Notes: generated from the letters alone by a model not told the origin. A DNA stretch of 64,000 bases from Scrofimicrobium sp. R131 (GCF_040256745.1 NZ_CP138335.1:1860001-1924000), one strand, 5' to 3'. Counted from the first letter of the stretch, positions 45,739 through 54,513 are shown. Numbers and translations are program-made.

Positions 45739-46484
45739 TGCCCGCCTCCGCCCAGTAGCTGTTCATATCCCAGCTCAAGATCTGATCCGAGTCGCTCCTC
45801 AAGGTTTCCGGTCGGGCGAAGTCCTTCCACGGGTCCTTGGTAAACCAGTTTTCCGATATCGAGCACAATGAGGTTCGTGCTGGTGTGAATGACGTCCTCC
45901 ACGAGGTGGGTTGAGATGATCACCGAGGTGTCGGTGCTGAGAGAGACCAGAACTCTACGCAGGTCCATTCGCGATTTCGGGTCCAGCCCCGACGTTGGCT
46001 CATCCAGGAGTAGGAGTGCTGGGCGGTGAGCGATTGCAGCTGCGAGTCCAACCCTTTGCCGCTCTCCGCCTGAGAGGGAACCAACCTTCCTTGACCAGTA
46101 GCTGTGGTCGAGACCTACTGCTTGAAGCGCTTGGGTGGCACTGATGCCACATTCTTTGGTATCGATACCGTGTGTCCAGGCCGAATAGGCCACGGTATCA
46201 GCAACGCGCATCCAGCCCACTAACTCGGGAGACTGGGGAAGCACGCCAATGACCTTCCGCGCAGCCAATCTCCCCTTGGCCGTTCCTACATCATGACCCA
46301 TCACATGGACGACGCCTTCACGCACACTCCGGAGCGTTGACAAAACTGATAACAGCGTCGACTTACCAGCCCCATTTGGCCCCAACAGTCCCGTAATTCC
46401 CGGACTAAAGGTGACTGAGAGATCATCGAGTGCTCTCCGTCGACCATATCGGTACGACACGCCATTCAGTTCAGCAATATTCAT
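45735..46484 (-). CDS. ABC transporter ATP-binding protein
   Basis: A 249-residue ATPase. Walker A GPNGAGKST (about residues 33-41), Q-loop in GVLPQSPELVGWM, signature LSGGERQRVGLAAAIA, Walker B LLLLDEPTSGLDP and switch His in ISTHLVEDV. The ATG at 46484 follows GGGAGTGTT; the longer frame is not supported. It heads a three-gene operon with 4-bp overlaps. The single-domain form and two membrane partners suggest an exporter of the ABC-2 type, perhaps a peptide or drug exporter. Confidence 0.9.
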   Translation of the reverse strand: MNIAELNGVSYRYGRRRALDDLSVTFSPGITGLLGPNGAGKSTLLSVLSTLRSVREGVVHVMGHDVGTAKGRLAARKVIGVLPQSPELVGWMRVADTVAYSAWTHGIDTKECGISATQALQAVGLDHSYWSRKVGSLSGGERQRVGLAAAIAHRPALLLLDEPTSGLDPKSRMDLRRVLVSLSTDTSVIISTHLVEDVIHTSTNLIVLDIGKLVYQGPVEGLRPTGNLEERLGSDLELGYEQLLGGGGQ

Positions 46485-47250
46485 AACACTCCCATTCGGT
46501 TTCGTTAGCCCCCGAGCGTGAATCACCTGACGTCATGTTGACCCGCGAGAACTGGTCCCTCCCTAACGGGAGGTTGGGCCCAGTCACCACGAGTCAGCCC
46601 CGATGGATTGACCAACTGTGGAGACAAATGCTCTGTACCTTCACTCCTAAATGCTCTCGACACCAAGAGAGACAGGCGGACCCTGATTGCTCCACCGCGA
46701 CACGACCGCCAATGCTTGGATCCGGCTGGTCAATACCTTAGGTTCGCCGACCTCATGGTAGAGGCACGCCGCGGTGGGCTGACGGTTGGCGATGGCACCA
46801 TCGTTGGTAGCACCATCGCGTCGAGGAATTCTAGGGGTGCGGCCGCCGCTAACAAATCTTATTCAGACTAACAATTCTCCCTTCATTAGTTGCACCCTCC
46901 CTTGGACGCAAATCATGTATCAGGCGATAACTATGGGGATATACGCCATAGTCACGAGCGTAGCACAGGCGACTGGTCCCGCCCAGGCCTCATTTTCCGC
47001 AAAAGCTCTGCCTTCTATGCTACAAACAATCGGCCCTTCTGCAGCCAGTTTGGACCCCGCCACCCGCCTGCATCCGAGTCCCCGCTCCGCCCCTAGCTGT
47101 GTCCAAAAGCAGCCGTCGCCCCGATCTCTCCAACCGATCTTGACGCGCGTTAAACATGTTCTACCAATACCCTTATGGCAACCTGTTAGCTATCTCTCGA
47201 TTAGGTAGGCAACTGGTGCTAATCTGTTGAAACACCAGGAAGGAGACCTG
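46485..47250. other. Gene-poor 0.77-kb region between the ABC operon and a LacI gene
   Basis: I see no convincing gene. Frames such as the one at 46786-47208 lack a ribosome-binding site and family-like sequence. The stretch contains a small CCTCCC/GGGAGG hairpin (46558-46573), which could lie in the ABC operon leader, and near 47140-47180 a TTGACG with a TTAAACATGTTCTACC segment that may belong to the LacI gene promoter. It is visibly more AT-rich than its right-hand flank and could be eroded DNA. Confidence 0.5.
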
Positions 47251-48231
47251 ATGGAACGCCGCCCTACCCAGCGAGACGTGGCTGAGGCCGCCGGGGTTTC
47301 CCGGGGTTTGGTCTCGCTGGCCCTTTCCGATTCGCCGGGGGTGTCCCCCCAGACCAAGGCGCGAATTCTGCAGGTCGCTGACCAACTGGGCTACGTGCGG
47401 AACCTGAGCGCCGCCTTCCTGGCCGGCGGCCTTCCAACCGCCCTGGGGGTGGTGCTCCCCGGCCTGCGGAACCCGTTCTTCGAAAGCGTCATCGCCGAGG
47501 TAAACCGGCACGCGGAGGACCTGGGCCTACTGCCCCTGGTGGTCACCACCGGCAACGACCCCCTTCGCGAGCAAACCGTGATTCGAAAGCTGCTGGAGAT
47601 GCGGGTGGCCGGCTGCGTGGTGGTCGCACCCGCTTCACCCGACGTGGATCTGCAACGTTTGGGGCGCTCGGTCCCGATGGTTGTCCTGGGAGCGGAGCCC
47701 ATCGGAGACATGGTCGACGTCGTTCGGATGGACGAGGGGGAGGCGGCCACCACGGTTTTTCGCCACCTCCAGTCCCGCGGCTGGGAGCGGGTCTGGCACC
47801 TGACTCCGCGCGACGCAAGGAAGGACCGGGGGGTGGAGGGGCGGGCTCGCGCTTTGCAGGAGGCCGCCGGGGACCTGCCGTTCACCCACGTGATTGCCGC
47901 CAACGACCAGGCTTTGGCCCCGGTCCTGCGCCGGGCCCTGTACGGCGGGGGTCGCCCGGCCATCATCACGCATAACGACCTGCTGGGAGTGGACGTCATC
48001 ACCGCTCTGCGAGCGATGGGCTACTCCCCCGGCCAGGACGTGGGGGTCGTCAGCTACGACGACACCCACCTGGCCCAACGCCCAGAGATTCAGCTCAGCT
48101 CAGTCAGGCAGAAGTGCTCACAGCTGGTGGGCCTGGCCCTGGAGCTGCTGGTCGGACGGGGACAAACCCCGGACCTTCCCGCGCGCGAGGCGGTCAGCCA
48201 TCCGGAGTTGGCCCACCGGGCCAGCTCCTAG
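47251..48231 (+). CDS. LacI-family transcriptional regulator
   Basis: A 326-residue regulator: helix-turn-helix PTQRDVAEAAGVSRGLVSLALSD at residues 5-27, then a periplasmic-binding-like core (LGVVLPGLRNPFFESVIAEV, AGCVVVAPASPDVD, GVVSYDDTHLAQRPEIQLSSV). The ATG at 47251 follows AAGGAGACCTG. It is monocistronic, convergent with and overlapping by four bases a DUF1345 gene. Its target is unclear; no sugar operon is directly adjacent, though the inositol region lies on one side and a disaccharide cluster on the other. Confidence 0.9.
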   Translation: MERRPTQRDVAEAAGVSRGLVSLALSDSPGVSPQTKARILQVADQLGYVRNLSAAFLAGGLPTALGVVLPGLRNPFFESVIAEVNRHAEDLGLLPLVVTTGNDPLREQTVIRKLLEMRVAGCVVVAPASPDVDLQRLGRSVPMVVLGAEPIGDMVDVVRMDEGEAATTVFRHLQSRGWERVWHLTPRDARKDRGVEGRARALQEAAGDLPFTHVIAANDQALAPVLRRALYGGGRPAIITHNDLLGVDVITALRAMGYSPGQDVGVVSYDDTHLAQRPEIQLSSVRQKCSQLVGLALELLVGRGQTPDLPAREAVSHPELAHRASS

Positions 48232-48911
48232 CCCAGGTCGGCCACCGCATTGATGGCCACGGCCAGAATCCCGGCCCCGAACAGGTAGGCCAGCGTGGTC
48301 TGCATGAAGGCGATTCGGCGCATCGTGTTTCTTGTCAGGCTGGTGTCGGCCACCTGGTAGGTCATGCCCAAACCGACCGTGAAGTAGGCAAAATCGGTGT
48401 ACTCAGGCGGCTCCTCCTGGTTGAAGTTGATTCCGCCCAGGGGCTCACCATCCGGGTCGGGTTCAAAGTAGACCCGGGCGTAGTGCAGCATATAGTTCAC
48501 CTGAATCAGCGCCCAGGAACCAACGACGGATATCAGCGAGAGCGCCCCCAGCGCGATGGCCACCCAGCCTTGGGCCTGCCCGGCCTGGATGATGACGATG
48601 ACCACCGCCCCCAGACTGACGACGCTCCCAACGGTGGCGGTGGTTCGGGCCAGCTTATGTCCCGGATCCTCAGCGGTGGCGTGAGTCCGCGTCGCCCGCG
48701 CATCCATCGGCCAGACCAGTAGCAGCACCCAGGTCACGTTGATCAGCGCCAGCACGGACCAGCCGGCCAGCAGACCGGCGGGAAGAGCGGTCCACGGCCA
48801 GTCTTTCGAATCAAGACCGCGCAGGGCGGCAACCGTCACCGCGGCCACCACCAGGCCGAGGACCAGGGAGGTGTTCCAGCGAACTTTTGCCCGCAGGGAA
48901 AGACGCTTCAT
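48228..48911 (-). CDS. DUF1345-family membrane protein
   Basis: A 227-residue protein with about five hydrophobic segments (TSLVLGLVVAAVTVAAL, LLAGWSVLALINVTWVLLLVW, VSLGAVVIVIIQAG and others). The segment LIQVNYMLHYARVYF and later YTDFAYFTVGLGMTYQVADTS are the hallmark of the DUF1345 family, whose function is not known. Its start overlaps the upstream small gene by four bases, and its stop overlaps the convergent LacI gene. Last member of a three-gene minus-strand unit. Confidence 0.85.
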   Translation of the reverse strand: MKRLSLRAKVRWNTSLVLGLVVAAVTVAALRGLDSKDWPWTALPAGLLAGWSVLALINVTWVLLLVWPMDARATRTHATAEDPGHKLARTTATVGSVVSLGAVVIVIIQAGQAQGWVAIALGALSLISVVGSWALIQVNYMLHYARVYFEPDPDGEPLGGINFNQEEPPEYTDFAYFTVGLGMTYQVADTSLTRNTMRRIAFMQTTLAYLFGAGILAVAINAVADLG

Positions 48912-49135
48912 TTGGAGGTAAGTCGTTCCGGGGTGGCATCGGCCCCCGGAATGGGAGCTCCGACCGAAACCAGGGTGGGGGTGAGGCTTGGGTCCAGTTC
49001 GAGGCGGGTGACCAGCTCGGCAGCGGCGCGTCCCCGCAGGGTGGTCGCCACGCAGCCGGCGCGTCGAACCCGAACCGCCACCGCCTGGGAGCGTCGACGC
49101 AAGAGCGGCAGCTCCGGCACAGACTCATTCGTCAC
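48908..49135 (-). CDS. 75-residue hypothetical protein
   Basis: A small Arg/Ala-rich protein beginning (GTG) TNESVPELPLLRRRSQ, with one pair of hydrophobic strands (SLTPTLVSVGAPIPG) and no membrane segment. The GTG at 49135 follows GGGGGGACCAAA and overlaps the upstream gene by 11 bp; it overlaps the next start by four bases. The coupled arrangement supports translation. I do not recognise a family. Confidence 0.55.
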   Translation of the reverse strand: MTNESVPELPLLRRRSQAVAVRVRRAGCVATTLRGRAAAELVTRLELDPSLTPTLVSVGAPIPGADATPERLTSK

Positions 49136-49346
49136 TTTGGTCCCCCCGGTACTCGGCCCGAAACACGTGCACCAGCGCGTTGGCATGACCGTGACCCATG
49201 CCCTGCTCCTTCAAGAACGCTACTTGCTCCATGTGTTTACGACCGGCGAGTGGACGGAGAAGAGCAATCCACTCCTCAATCGGCTTCCCATACTTCGCCT
49301 CAATGGAGGGGAAATATGAGCGCGGTCCTGCCCCCGACTCAGCCAT
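49125..49346 (-). CDS. DUF4287-type small protein
   Basis: A 73-residue protein: YFPSIEAKYGKPIEEWIALLRPL ... FLKEQGMGHGHANALVHVFR. The IEAKxGK opening and the GHGHANALV closing match the DUF4287 family, of unknown function. The ATG follows GGGAGGCTGC. First gene of a compact unit with the 75-residue protein and the DUF1345 protein. Confidence 0.8.
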   Translation of the reverse strand: MAESGAGPRSYFPSIEAKYGKPIEEWIALLRPLAGRKHMEQVAFLKEQGMGHGHANALVHVFRAEYRGDQSDE

Positions 49347-49454
49347 GCAGCCTCCCTTGGATCATGCCTGTGGAAACTGACGCTAGCACGGGTTGGGCCC
49401 GGCTGCCAGAGGGAGAAAGCAGACTGCACGGGAGTGAGTGCCGTCACCGTTGAG

Positions 49455-49688
49455 CTAGCGGTTCAGCTCGGCCAAAACCCGTGCCCAAACCAGTCCCACC
49501 ATCGATCCGGCTACGGCCAGGCCAGCGGCAATTGAGAGCCACGGCAGGTTCAGTGCCACCCCGACCCCAACCGCAGTCATCGCCACCAGGCCCAGCAGGA
49601 CCACTGCCACCAAGGCGGAAAAGCTGACCCCAATCCGGGGGGCGGGACTACTCACGGGTAACGACACTCGCGTAACTAGGGCAGACAT
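49455..49688 (-). CDS. 77-residue two-helix membrane protein, function unknown
   Basis: Two hydrophobic segments (VSFSALVAVVLLGLVAMTAV and LSIAAGLAVAGSMVGLVW) joined by a short loop, ending VLAELNR. GGGAGTAGAGAGT precedes the ATG. A copy of the inferred iol operator, TGTTCTAACA, lies 146 bp upstream of its start at 49834-49843. I do not recognise a family. Confidence 0.6.
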   Translation of the reverse strand: MSALVTRVSLPVSSPAPRIGVSFSALVAVVLLGLVAMTAVGVGVALNLPWLSIAAGLAVAGSMVGLVWARVLAELNR

Positions 49689-49833
49689 ACTCTCTACTCC
49701 CTCTCATCTAGCCGGCCCGAGGCGGGCGGCTGCGCGCGGGAGTCACGGTAGCCGCACTCTCGCACGGCTTTGTGGAACGACACTAACGGTGCCGGCGCCT
49801 CTTGGCGGGCGCGGTTACATTATGCCCAGACTT

Positions 49834-49843
49834 TGTTCTAACA
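49834..49843. promoter_or_regulatory. Exact copy of the inferred inositol operator outside the iol cluster
   Basis: TGTTCTAACA, identical to the site between iolC and gntR, lies 146 bp upstream of the 77-residue protein gene and 39 bp downstream of the GH4 gene stop codon. CATAAT on the minus strand just below it could be a -10 element. The flank ACTTTGTTCTAACAT is also nearly the same as at 40568. Confidence 0.45.
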
Positions 49844-49881
49844 TTCAATTCGGAAGCCGGTTTTGTGAGCGGTCAGCCAGG

Positions 49882-51243
49882 TTAGCGACCGGCGAAAACT
49901 GCCCCCACCTCGGGAATCTGCCGCCGATACTGGGCGAAAATCCGCCGGGCCACCTCGACCGAATCAACCAGCGGATGGGAGGCAATCGCCTGCCAACCCA
50001 ACTGCGGATCACGCTCTATGGCCGCCCGGATCACCAGTTCCTCACAGGCCTTGACCTGGACGACCAGGCCGAGTTCGGCACCGGTCAGGGGGGCCACGGC
50101 CTGCGGATGAATGCCGTCGGCATCGACCAGGCAGGGAACCTCAACCACAGCTTCGGCACTGAGTGCAGGCACGAGCGGGCCCCAGGTCGGACCCTGATTG
50201 GCCACGCCCAGAATCATCCGGGTAACCTGCCCGGCCGACAGCGCCACCATCAGGTCTACCGCTACCCGCTGGTAGCCACCGCCTTCCAGGTCCTCCTGAT
50301 GACGGTCCCCCTCTCCGGCAATGTCGCGAGCCTCAGCCATGTAGGTTGCCTCCCGCTCATCGTGAGCCTCCTGCCACAACTTCGCGGCGGCGTAGGGCTC
50401 CTCCTGCGCTCGGCGATAAAAGTCCCCCTGCTGCTCGTCCAGGAACTGACCGCGAGTCTGCCCCTCCGATCGCAGTTGGGCCACAGCCTCCCGGTTCAGG
50501 TAGTAGTAGAACAGGTACTCGTTGGGCAGCATCCCCAGCTGGCGCACCCAGTCGAACCCGATCAGACGGGCCTCCTCGATCTCACCGAGCAGTTCGTCGG
50601 AAGCCAACAGCTCCGGCAGTCGCTCCTGCCCGGCCACGCTGATTGAGCGGAGCCAGCCCAGGTGATTGAGGCCAACATAGTCATAGCTGAACTCGTCCTC
50701 CGCCAAACCCAAGGCGCGGCCCACTCGGCGGACCAGTCCAATGGGCGTGTCACAGATTCCCACCACCCGCTCCCCCATCACCGAGCGCATCGCCTGCGTG
50801 ATGATGCCGGCCGGATTGGTGAAATTGATGACCCAGGCCTCGGGCGCGTGCAACTTGACCGCGCGGGCCAACTCGAGCGCCGCCGGAATGGTCCGGAACG
50901 CGTAGGCGTAGCCCCCGGGGCCAACCGTTTCCTGCCCCAACACGTCCTCGTGCAGGGCCACCTGCTCGTCAAGCACCCGGCCGCAAGTGCCCCCCACCCG
51001 CATGGCCGAGAAGATAAAGTCAGCCCCGGTCACCGCCTCGTCCAGCCGACTGGTCGAGCTGATGGCGGGCTTGTCCGCCAACTCCATCTCGGCCACCACC
51101 TGCTGCATCACGGCCAGGCGGTCGGGTTCAACGTCGTAAAGGCAGACCTCACTCAGCCGGATTTCCTCCGCCGAACGCCCCGCCAACTCTTCGATAATCT
51201 GCGGGACTCGAAAGCCGCCCCCGCCTACGATGGTCAGTTTCAT
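49882..51243 (-). CDS. Glycoside hydrolase family 4 enzyme (6-phospho-beta-glucosidase type)
   Basis: A 453-residue NAD- and metal-dependent glycosidase. N-terminal nucleotide-binding motif MKLTIVGGGGFRVPQII; metal-ligand regions FTNPAGIITQAM, GICDTPIGLVRRV (Cys ligand) and DYVGLNHLGWLRS (His ligand). FSAMRVGG and the tail VPCLVDADGIHPQAVAPL are typical of the phospho-beta-glucosidase branch. Its start overlaps the DeoR gene stop by four bases. Such enzymes act on phosphorylated disaccharides; a kinase gene nearby could supply the phosphate. Confidence 0.9.
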   Translation of the reverse strand: MKLTIVGGGGFRVPQIIEELAGRSAEEIRLSEVCLYDVEPDRLAVMQQVVAEMELADKPAISSTSRLDEAVTGADFIFSAMRVGGTCGRVLDEQVALHEDVLGQETVGPGGYAYAFRTIPAALELARAVKLHAPEAWVINFTNPAGIITQAMRSVMGERVVGICDTPIGLVRRVGRALGLAEDEFSYDYVGLNHLGWLRSISVAGQERLPELLASDELLGEIEEARLIGFDWVRQLGMLPNEYLFYYYLNREAVAQLRSEGQTRGQFLDEQQGDFYRRAQEEPYAAAKLWQEAHDEREATYMAEARDIAGEGDRHQEDLEGGGYQRVAVDLMVALSAGQVTRMILGVANQGPTWGPLVPALSAEAVVEVPCLVDADGIHPQAVAPLTGAELGLVVQVKACEELVIRAAIERDPQLGWQAIASHPLVDSVEVARRIFAQYRRQIPEVGAVFAGR

Positions 51244-51989
51244 GGGGTGATTACCTCCGTCGTGGTCGAGCGCAGCAGGCGCAAGGTTTCAATCTCGGGG
51301 TCAGCAGTCGTCAGGACCGCGTCAAACTCGGTGGCCGAACAGACCGGCAGCAAGCCGGAGCCGGGAAACTTGTCGGCAATAGCCAGCAGGTAGTTGCGCG
51401 CAGATTTGCGCATGATGGCCTGTTTGATCGGCACCTCGGTCCCGGTCGTGTCGAGGACCGTCAGGTCAGGCGCAATCCCGGATGTTCCCAGGAACGCAAC
51501 GTCGGCAGCCAGGTAGTCCAATGCCCCCTGGGTCATCGGACCGACCAAAGAGAGGTAGGAGGGACGAAGGACTCCCCCCAGCACGATCACCTCGGTCACA
51601 CTGGAGTCACGCAGTTCGTCCACCACCGCCAGGGAAGCGGTCACCACCGTGACCGGACGGTCCCGCAGGTGGCGAGCCACCATCGCCACGGTGGTGCCAA
51701 TATCGAGCAAAACCACCTGGCGGTCTTCAACCAGATCGGCCGCTAGGCGACCGAGCGCCTCTCGCTCAGCCCCGGCAACCGAGGCCACATCTTTGAAGGG
51801 GGTGGGGTCGGTTTCAATGGTGCCGCCGCCCCGCACGCGCCGAAGCACCCCCTCCCGATCCAGGTGGTTCAGGTCGCGCCTGATGGTTGAGGGGGAGACG
51901 CTGAGTTCAGCAGCCAGGGCCCCGACCGACACTCCGCCCTGACGGCGGATATGCTCCAGAATGCGCGCTTGGCGCTGAGCGGGAATCAT
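51240..51989 (-). CDS. DeoR-family transcriptional regulator
   Basis: A 249-residue repressor: N-terminal helix-turn-helix RQARILEHIRRQGGVSVGAL followed by ELSVSPSTIRRDLNHLDREG, and a C-terminal phosphosugar-sensing domain with LLDIGTTVAMVARHL and FLGTSGI. The ATG at 51989 is taken; a GTG two codons upstream is possible. It is divergent from the PfkB kinase gene and in operon with the GH4 gene, so it probably represses both units until a sugar phosphate binds. Confidence 0.9.
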   Translation of the reverse strand: MIPAQRQARILEHIRRQGGVSVGALAAELSVSPSTIRRDLNHLDREGVLRRVRGGGTIETDPTPFKDVASVAGAEREALGRLAADLVEDRQVVLLDIGTTVAMVARHLRDRPVTVVTASLAVVDELRDSSVTEVIVLGGVLRPSYLSLVGPMTQGALDYLAADVAFLGTSGIAPDLTVLDTTGTEVPIKQAIMRKSARNYLLAIADKFPGSGLLPVCSATEFDAVLTTADPEIETLRLLRSTTTEVITP

Positions 51990-52036
51990 GAGCACAGCCT
52001 ACCACTAACCAACCACTATTGAGCAAGTGTAAGCAG

Positions 52037-52064
52037 TTGCGTGCAGACGAAATGTGCATTATGG
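52037..52064 (+). promoter_or_regulatory. Promoter candidate of the kinase-ABC operon
   Basis: TTGCGT (52037-52042) and TTATGG (52059-52064) with a 16-bp spacer lie 45 bp upstream of the kinase start, in the divergent DeoR/kinase gap. Confidence 0.4.
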
Positions 52065-52108
52065 TTCACACAGGGGTGTCAGACTGGCCCCGTCGGCAAA
52101 GGAGCGCA

Positions 52109-53071
52109 ATGAACAAGTCCGCTGACTCACACACCACCTCCACCGCGCCGGTGCTGGTGGCGGGTCCCCTCTTCCTTGACGTCGTCATGGGACCTCTCAG
52201 CGCTCTGCCCGAACCGGGCCAGGAACAGTGGGTTCCGGGCTGCACATTTGCGGCCGGTGGAGCCGCCAACCAGGCGGTAGCGCTAGCCCGCCTCGGCGTG
52301 CCCACCACCCTGTGCTCTTACATTGGGGCCGACCAGCCTGGACAGCTGACCCGGTCGCTGCTCGCGGCCGAGGGAGTCGACCTGTCCGGACTGGTGGAAG
52401 CCGCCCACCAGTCCGTCACCGTTTCATTGAGTCTGGCCCAAGATCGGGCCATGGTCACCTGCGGTTCCGACCGTGCTCCGCTGCTCTCCCCCACCCCCAA
52501 CCCGCCGGCTGCGCTCCTGGCCGATCTGACCGCCATCGGCGCCAACCGCGGCGTGATTGCCAGTTGGCGCGATCAGTCGCCCGACTTGCTGGTGATAGCG
52601 GATGTTGGCTGGGATCCAACCGGACAGTGGGATCCGTCAATCCTGCAGCATCTGGACCTGGTCGACATCTTTGTTCCCAACGAGGTCGAGGCGCTGAACT
52701 ACACCGGGGCCCCCTCGGTGGAAGCCGCCGCCGAGCAACTGGCCGGCCCCCACCGATCCGTAGTGGTGACTCGCGGGGCCAAGGGAGCCTACGCCTGGAC
52801 ACACAACCGTGGCCGGCTCGTCCCCAGCCCAACGGTGGAGACGGTCGACCCCACCGGAGCGGGCGACACCTTTACTGCGGGCCTCACCTGGGCCCTCCTG
52901 CGGGGCGAGGACATTTTTGAGGCCTGTCACCACGCAAATCTGGCTGCCGCCTGGTCAGTGCAATCCTTGGGGGGTTCGGTCAGTGCCCCCTATCCAGAAG
53001 ACCTTGATCGCCTGCAGCACCGGCGAAATCACGGCCTTCGCGCAGCCGAAGCTGACCGCCAACAAAGATAG
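52109..53071 (+). CDS. PfkB-family carbohydrate kinase
   Basis: A 320-residue ribokinase-like kinase: CTFAAGGAANQAVALARLG (first signature, about residues 44-62), VPNEVEALNYTGA, VVTRGAKGAYAW and DPTGAGDTFTAGLTWALL with the catalytic aspartate. The ATG at 52109 follows AAAGGAGCGCA. It heads the importer operon and lies divergent from the DeoR-GH4 pair. It probably phosphorylates the imported sugar or the hexose freed by GH4; the exact substrate is unknown. Confidence 0.9.
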   Translation: MNKSADSHTTSTAPVLVAGPLFLDVVMGPLSALPEPGQEQWVPGCTFAAGGAANQAVALARLGVPTTLCSYIGADQPGQLTRSLLAAEGVDLSGLVEAAHQSVTVSLSLAQDRAMVTCGSDRAPLLSPTPNPPAALLADLTAIGANRGVIASWRDQSPDLLVIADVGWDPTGQWDPSILQHLDLVDIFVPNEVEALNYTGAPSVEAAAEQLAGPHRSVVVTRGAKGAYAWTHNRGRLVPSPTVETVDPTGAGDTFTAGLTWALLRGEDIFEACHHANLAAAWSVQSLGGSVSAPYPEDLDRLQHRRNHGLRAAEADRQQR

Positions 53072-53092
53072 TGCTAAGGAAAGGATCCGCTA

Positions 53093-54469
53093 GTGCAACA
53101 CCGATCGAGGAACCTACTGGCCGCTGCGGCGCTGGTTGGAACCGCTTCCCTCCTGGGTGCCTGCGCACCCACCGGCGGTGGCCCCACCCAGTCCGAACAG
53201 TCGGCCCAAAGCAGTGCACCCACCGAGGTCACCACCGACATCTCCTCACTCCCGGAGCAGACGCTCACAGTTTGGGATCAGGAAATTCGCGGCGGTCAAA
53301 ACGAGCAGATCGAGCGCTTGAATGCCGCGTTCATGGAGAAGTACCCGAACATCAAAATCGAGCGGGTCTCCCAATCCTTCGACGACTTGGAGTCGACGCT
53401 CCGACTGGCCCTGACCGGCGACGATGCGCCCGACGTGGTCCAGGCCAACAACTCGCGAGCCATCATGGGCCAGTTTGTGGCGGCCAAACAAATCCTGTGC
53501 CTGACAGACTGGGCCAAAGCGTACGGCTGGAATGAGTCCTACCCCGAGTCGATCCTGGCCTACTCTTCGTATTCGGAAGACGGGAAAGACTTCGGTCAGG
53601 GCTGCGTCTACGGCCTGCCCCAGGTAGGGGAAGTCGTGGGCATCTACTATTCCAAGTCCCGCCTGGCTGAGTTGGGCTTGGACCTTCCGAAGACCTGGGA
53701 TGAGTTCGCGGCCCAGTTGGAGACCATCAAAGCCGCAGGTCAGACGCCACTCATGCTTGGTAACGTCGAGAAGTGGCCGGGACTGCACGTCTTCGGGCCA
53801 ATTCAGGGTGCGCATGTCAAGGCCGACGAGATTCACACCCTCGGCTTCGGGAACCCGGGGGCAAGCTGGGAGACCGAAGGGAACGTGGCCGCTGCCTCGC
53901 AACTGCAAGAGTGGGCCCAGGCCGGCTACTTCAACGATGGGTTCAACGGCGTCGACTACGACTCAGTCTGGCAAGACTTCGCCAAGGGGACCGGCATCTA
54001 CCTGATTGCGGGATCCTGGCTGGGACCGGACCTGCAAGCCGTAATGGGAGATGACGTGGCCTTCGTGCTGCCCCCCGCGGGCGATGTGAACGGGGTTCCG
54101 GCCACCACGGGCGGCACCGGGCTTCCCTTCGCCATCACCTCGGCCGCCAAGGATCCGAATGTGGCTGCCGCCTACATCGATTTCCTCACCAACGACGACG
54201 CGATGAAGGTGCTGGCGGAAACCGGGAACGTGCCGGTCCGCGGAGCCGCAGAGTTCGCCAAAACCGAGACGGGCGTAACCGCCGACATCATGTCCGCCTT
54301 CGAGGACATCACCACCAAGGGAGAAATCCTGCCGTACCTGGACTACGCCACTCCAACCATGGGTGACGATCTGGGGGCTGCTCTGCAGGAACTGATGGAT
54401 GGGCGGATCTCTCCTGACGAATTCACCAAGAAGATGGAAGAGTATTACACCTCTTTCGTGGGTCAGTAG
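53093..54469 (+). CDS. Extracellular solute-binding lipoprotein (carbohydrate ABC importer)
   Basis: A 458-residue type 1 solute-binding protein. Signal peptide MQHRSRNLLAAAALVGTASL with lipobox LLGAC; then QTLTVWDQEIRGGQNEQIE and a maltose-type fold with GLPQVGEVVGIYYSKSRLAELG and PATTGGTGLPFAITSAAK. The GTG at 53093 follows AAGGAAAGGATCCGCTA. It is 21 bp after the kinase gene. A perfect hairpin follows its stop codon, which may raise its expression above the permeases. Confidence 0.92.
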   Translation: MQHRSRNLLAAAALVGTASLLGACAPTGGGPTQSEQSAQSSAPTEVTTDISSLPEQTLTVWDQEIRGGQNEQIERLNAAFMEKYPNIKIERVSQSFDDLESTLRLALTGDDAPDVVQANNSRAIMGQFVAAKQILCLTDWAKAYGWNESYPESILAYSSYSEDGKDFGQGCVYGLPQVGEVVGIYYSKSRLAELGLDLPKTWDEFAAQLETIKAAGQTPLMLGNVEKWPGLHVFGPIQGAHVKADEIHTLGFGNPGASWETEGNVAAASQLQEWAQAGYFNDGFNGVDYDSVWQDFAKGTGIYLIAGSWLGPDLQAVMGDDVAFVLPPAGDVNGVPATTGGTGLPFAITSAAKDPNVAAAYIDFLTNDDAMKVLAETGNVPVRGAAEFAKTETGVTADIMSAFEDITTKGEILPYLDYATPTMGDDLGAALQELMDGRISPDEFTKKMEEYYTSFVGQ

Positions 54470-54477
54470 TTGACCTG

Positions 54478-54513
54478 CCGGCTGGGTTCTGAGCAGGTTC
54501 AGAACCCAGCCGG
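54478..54513 (+). other. Perfect intercistronic hairpin between binding protein and permease
   Basis: CCGGCTGGGTTCTGA (54478-54492), a six-base loop and the complementary 15 bases (54499-54513). No T-run follows and the next gene continues in the same direction. It fits an mRNA-stabilising or partial-terminator hairpin. Confidence 0.75.

Noticed and set aside
47157-47166. TGTTCTACCA as another inositol operator
   Set aside because: Two mismatches in the palindromic arm and no inositol gene downstream; likely chance.
46786-47208. 140-residue plus-strand frame in the gene-poor region
   Set aside because: No ribosome-binding site, no recognisable domain and atypical composition for coding DNA here.
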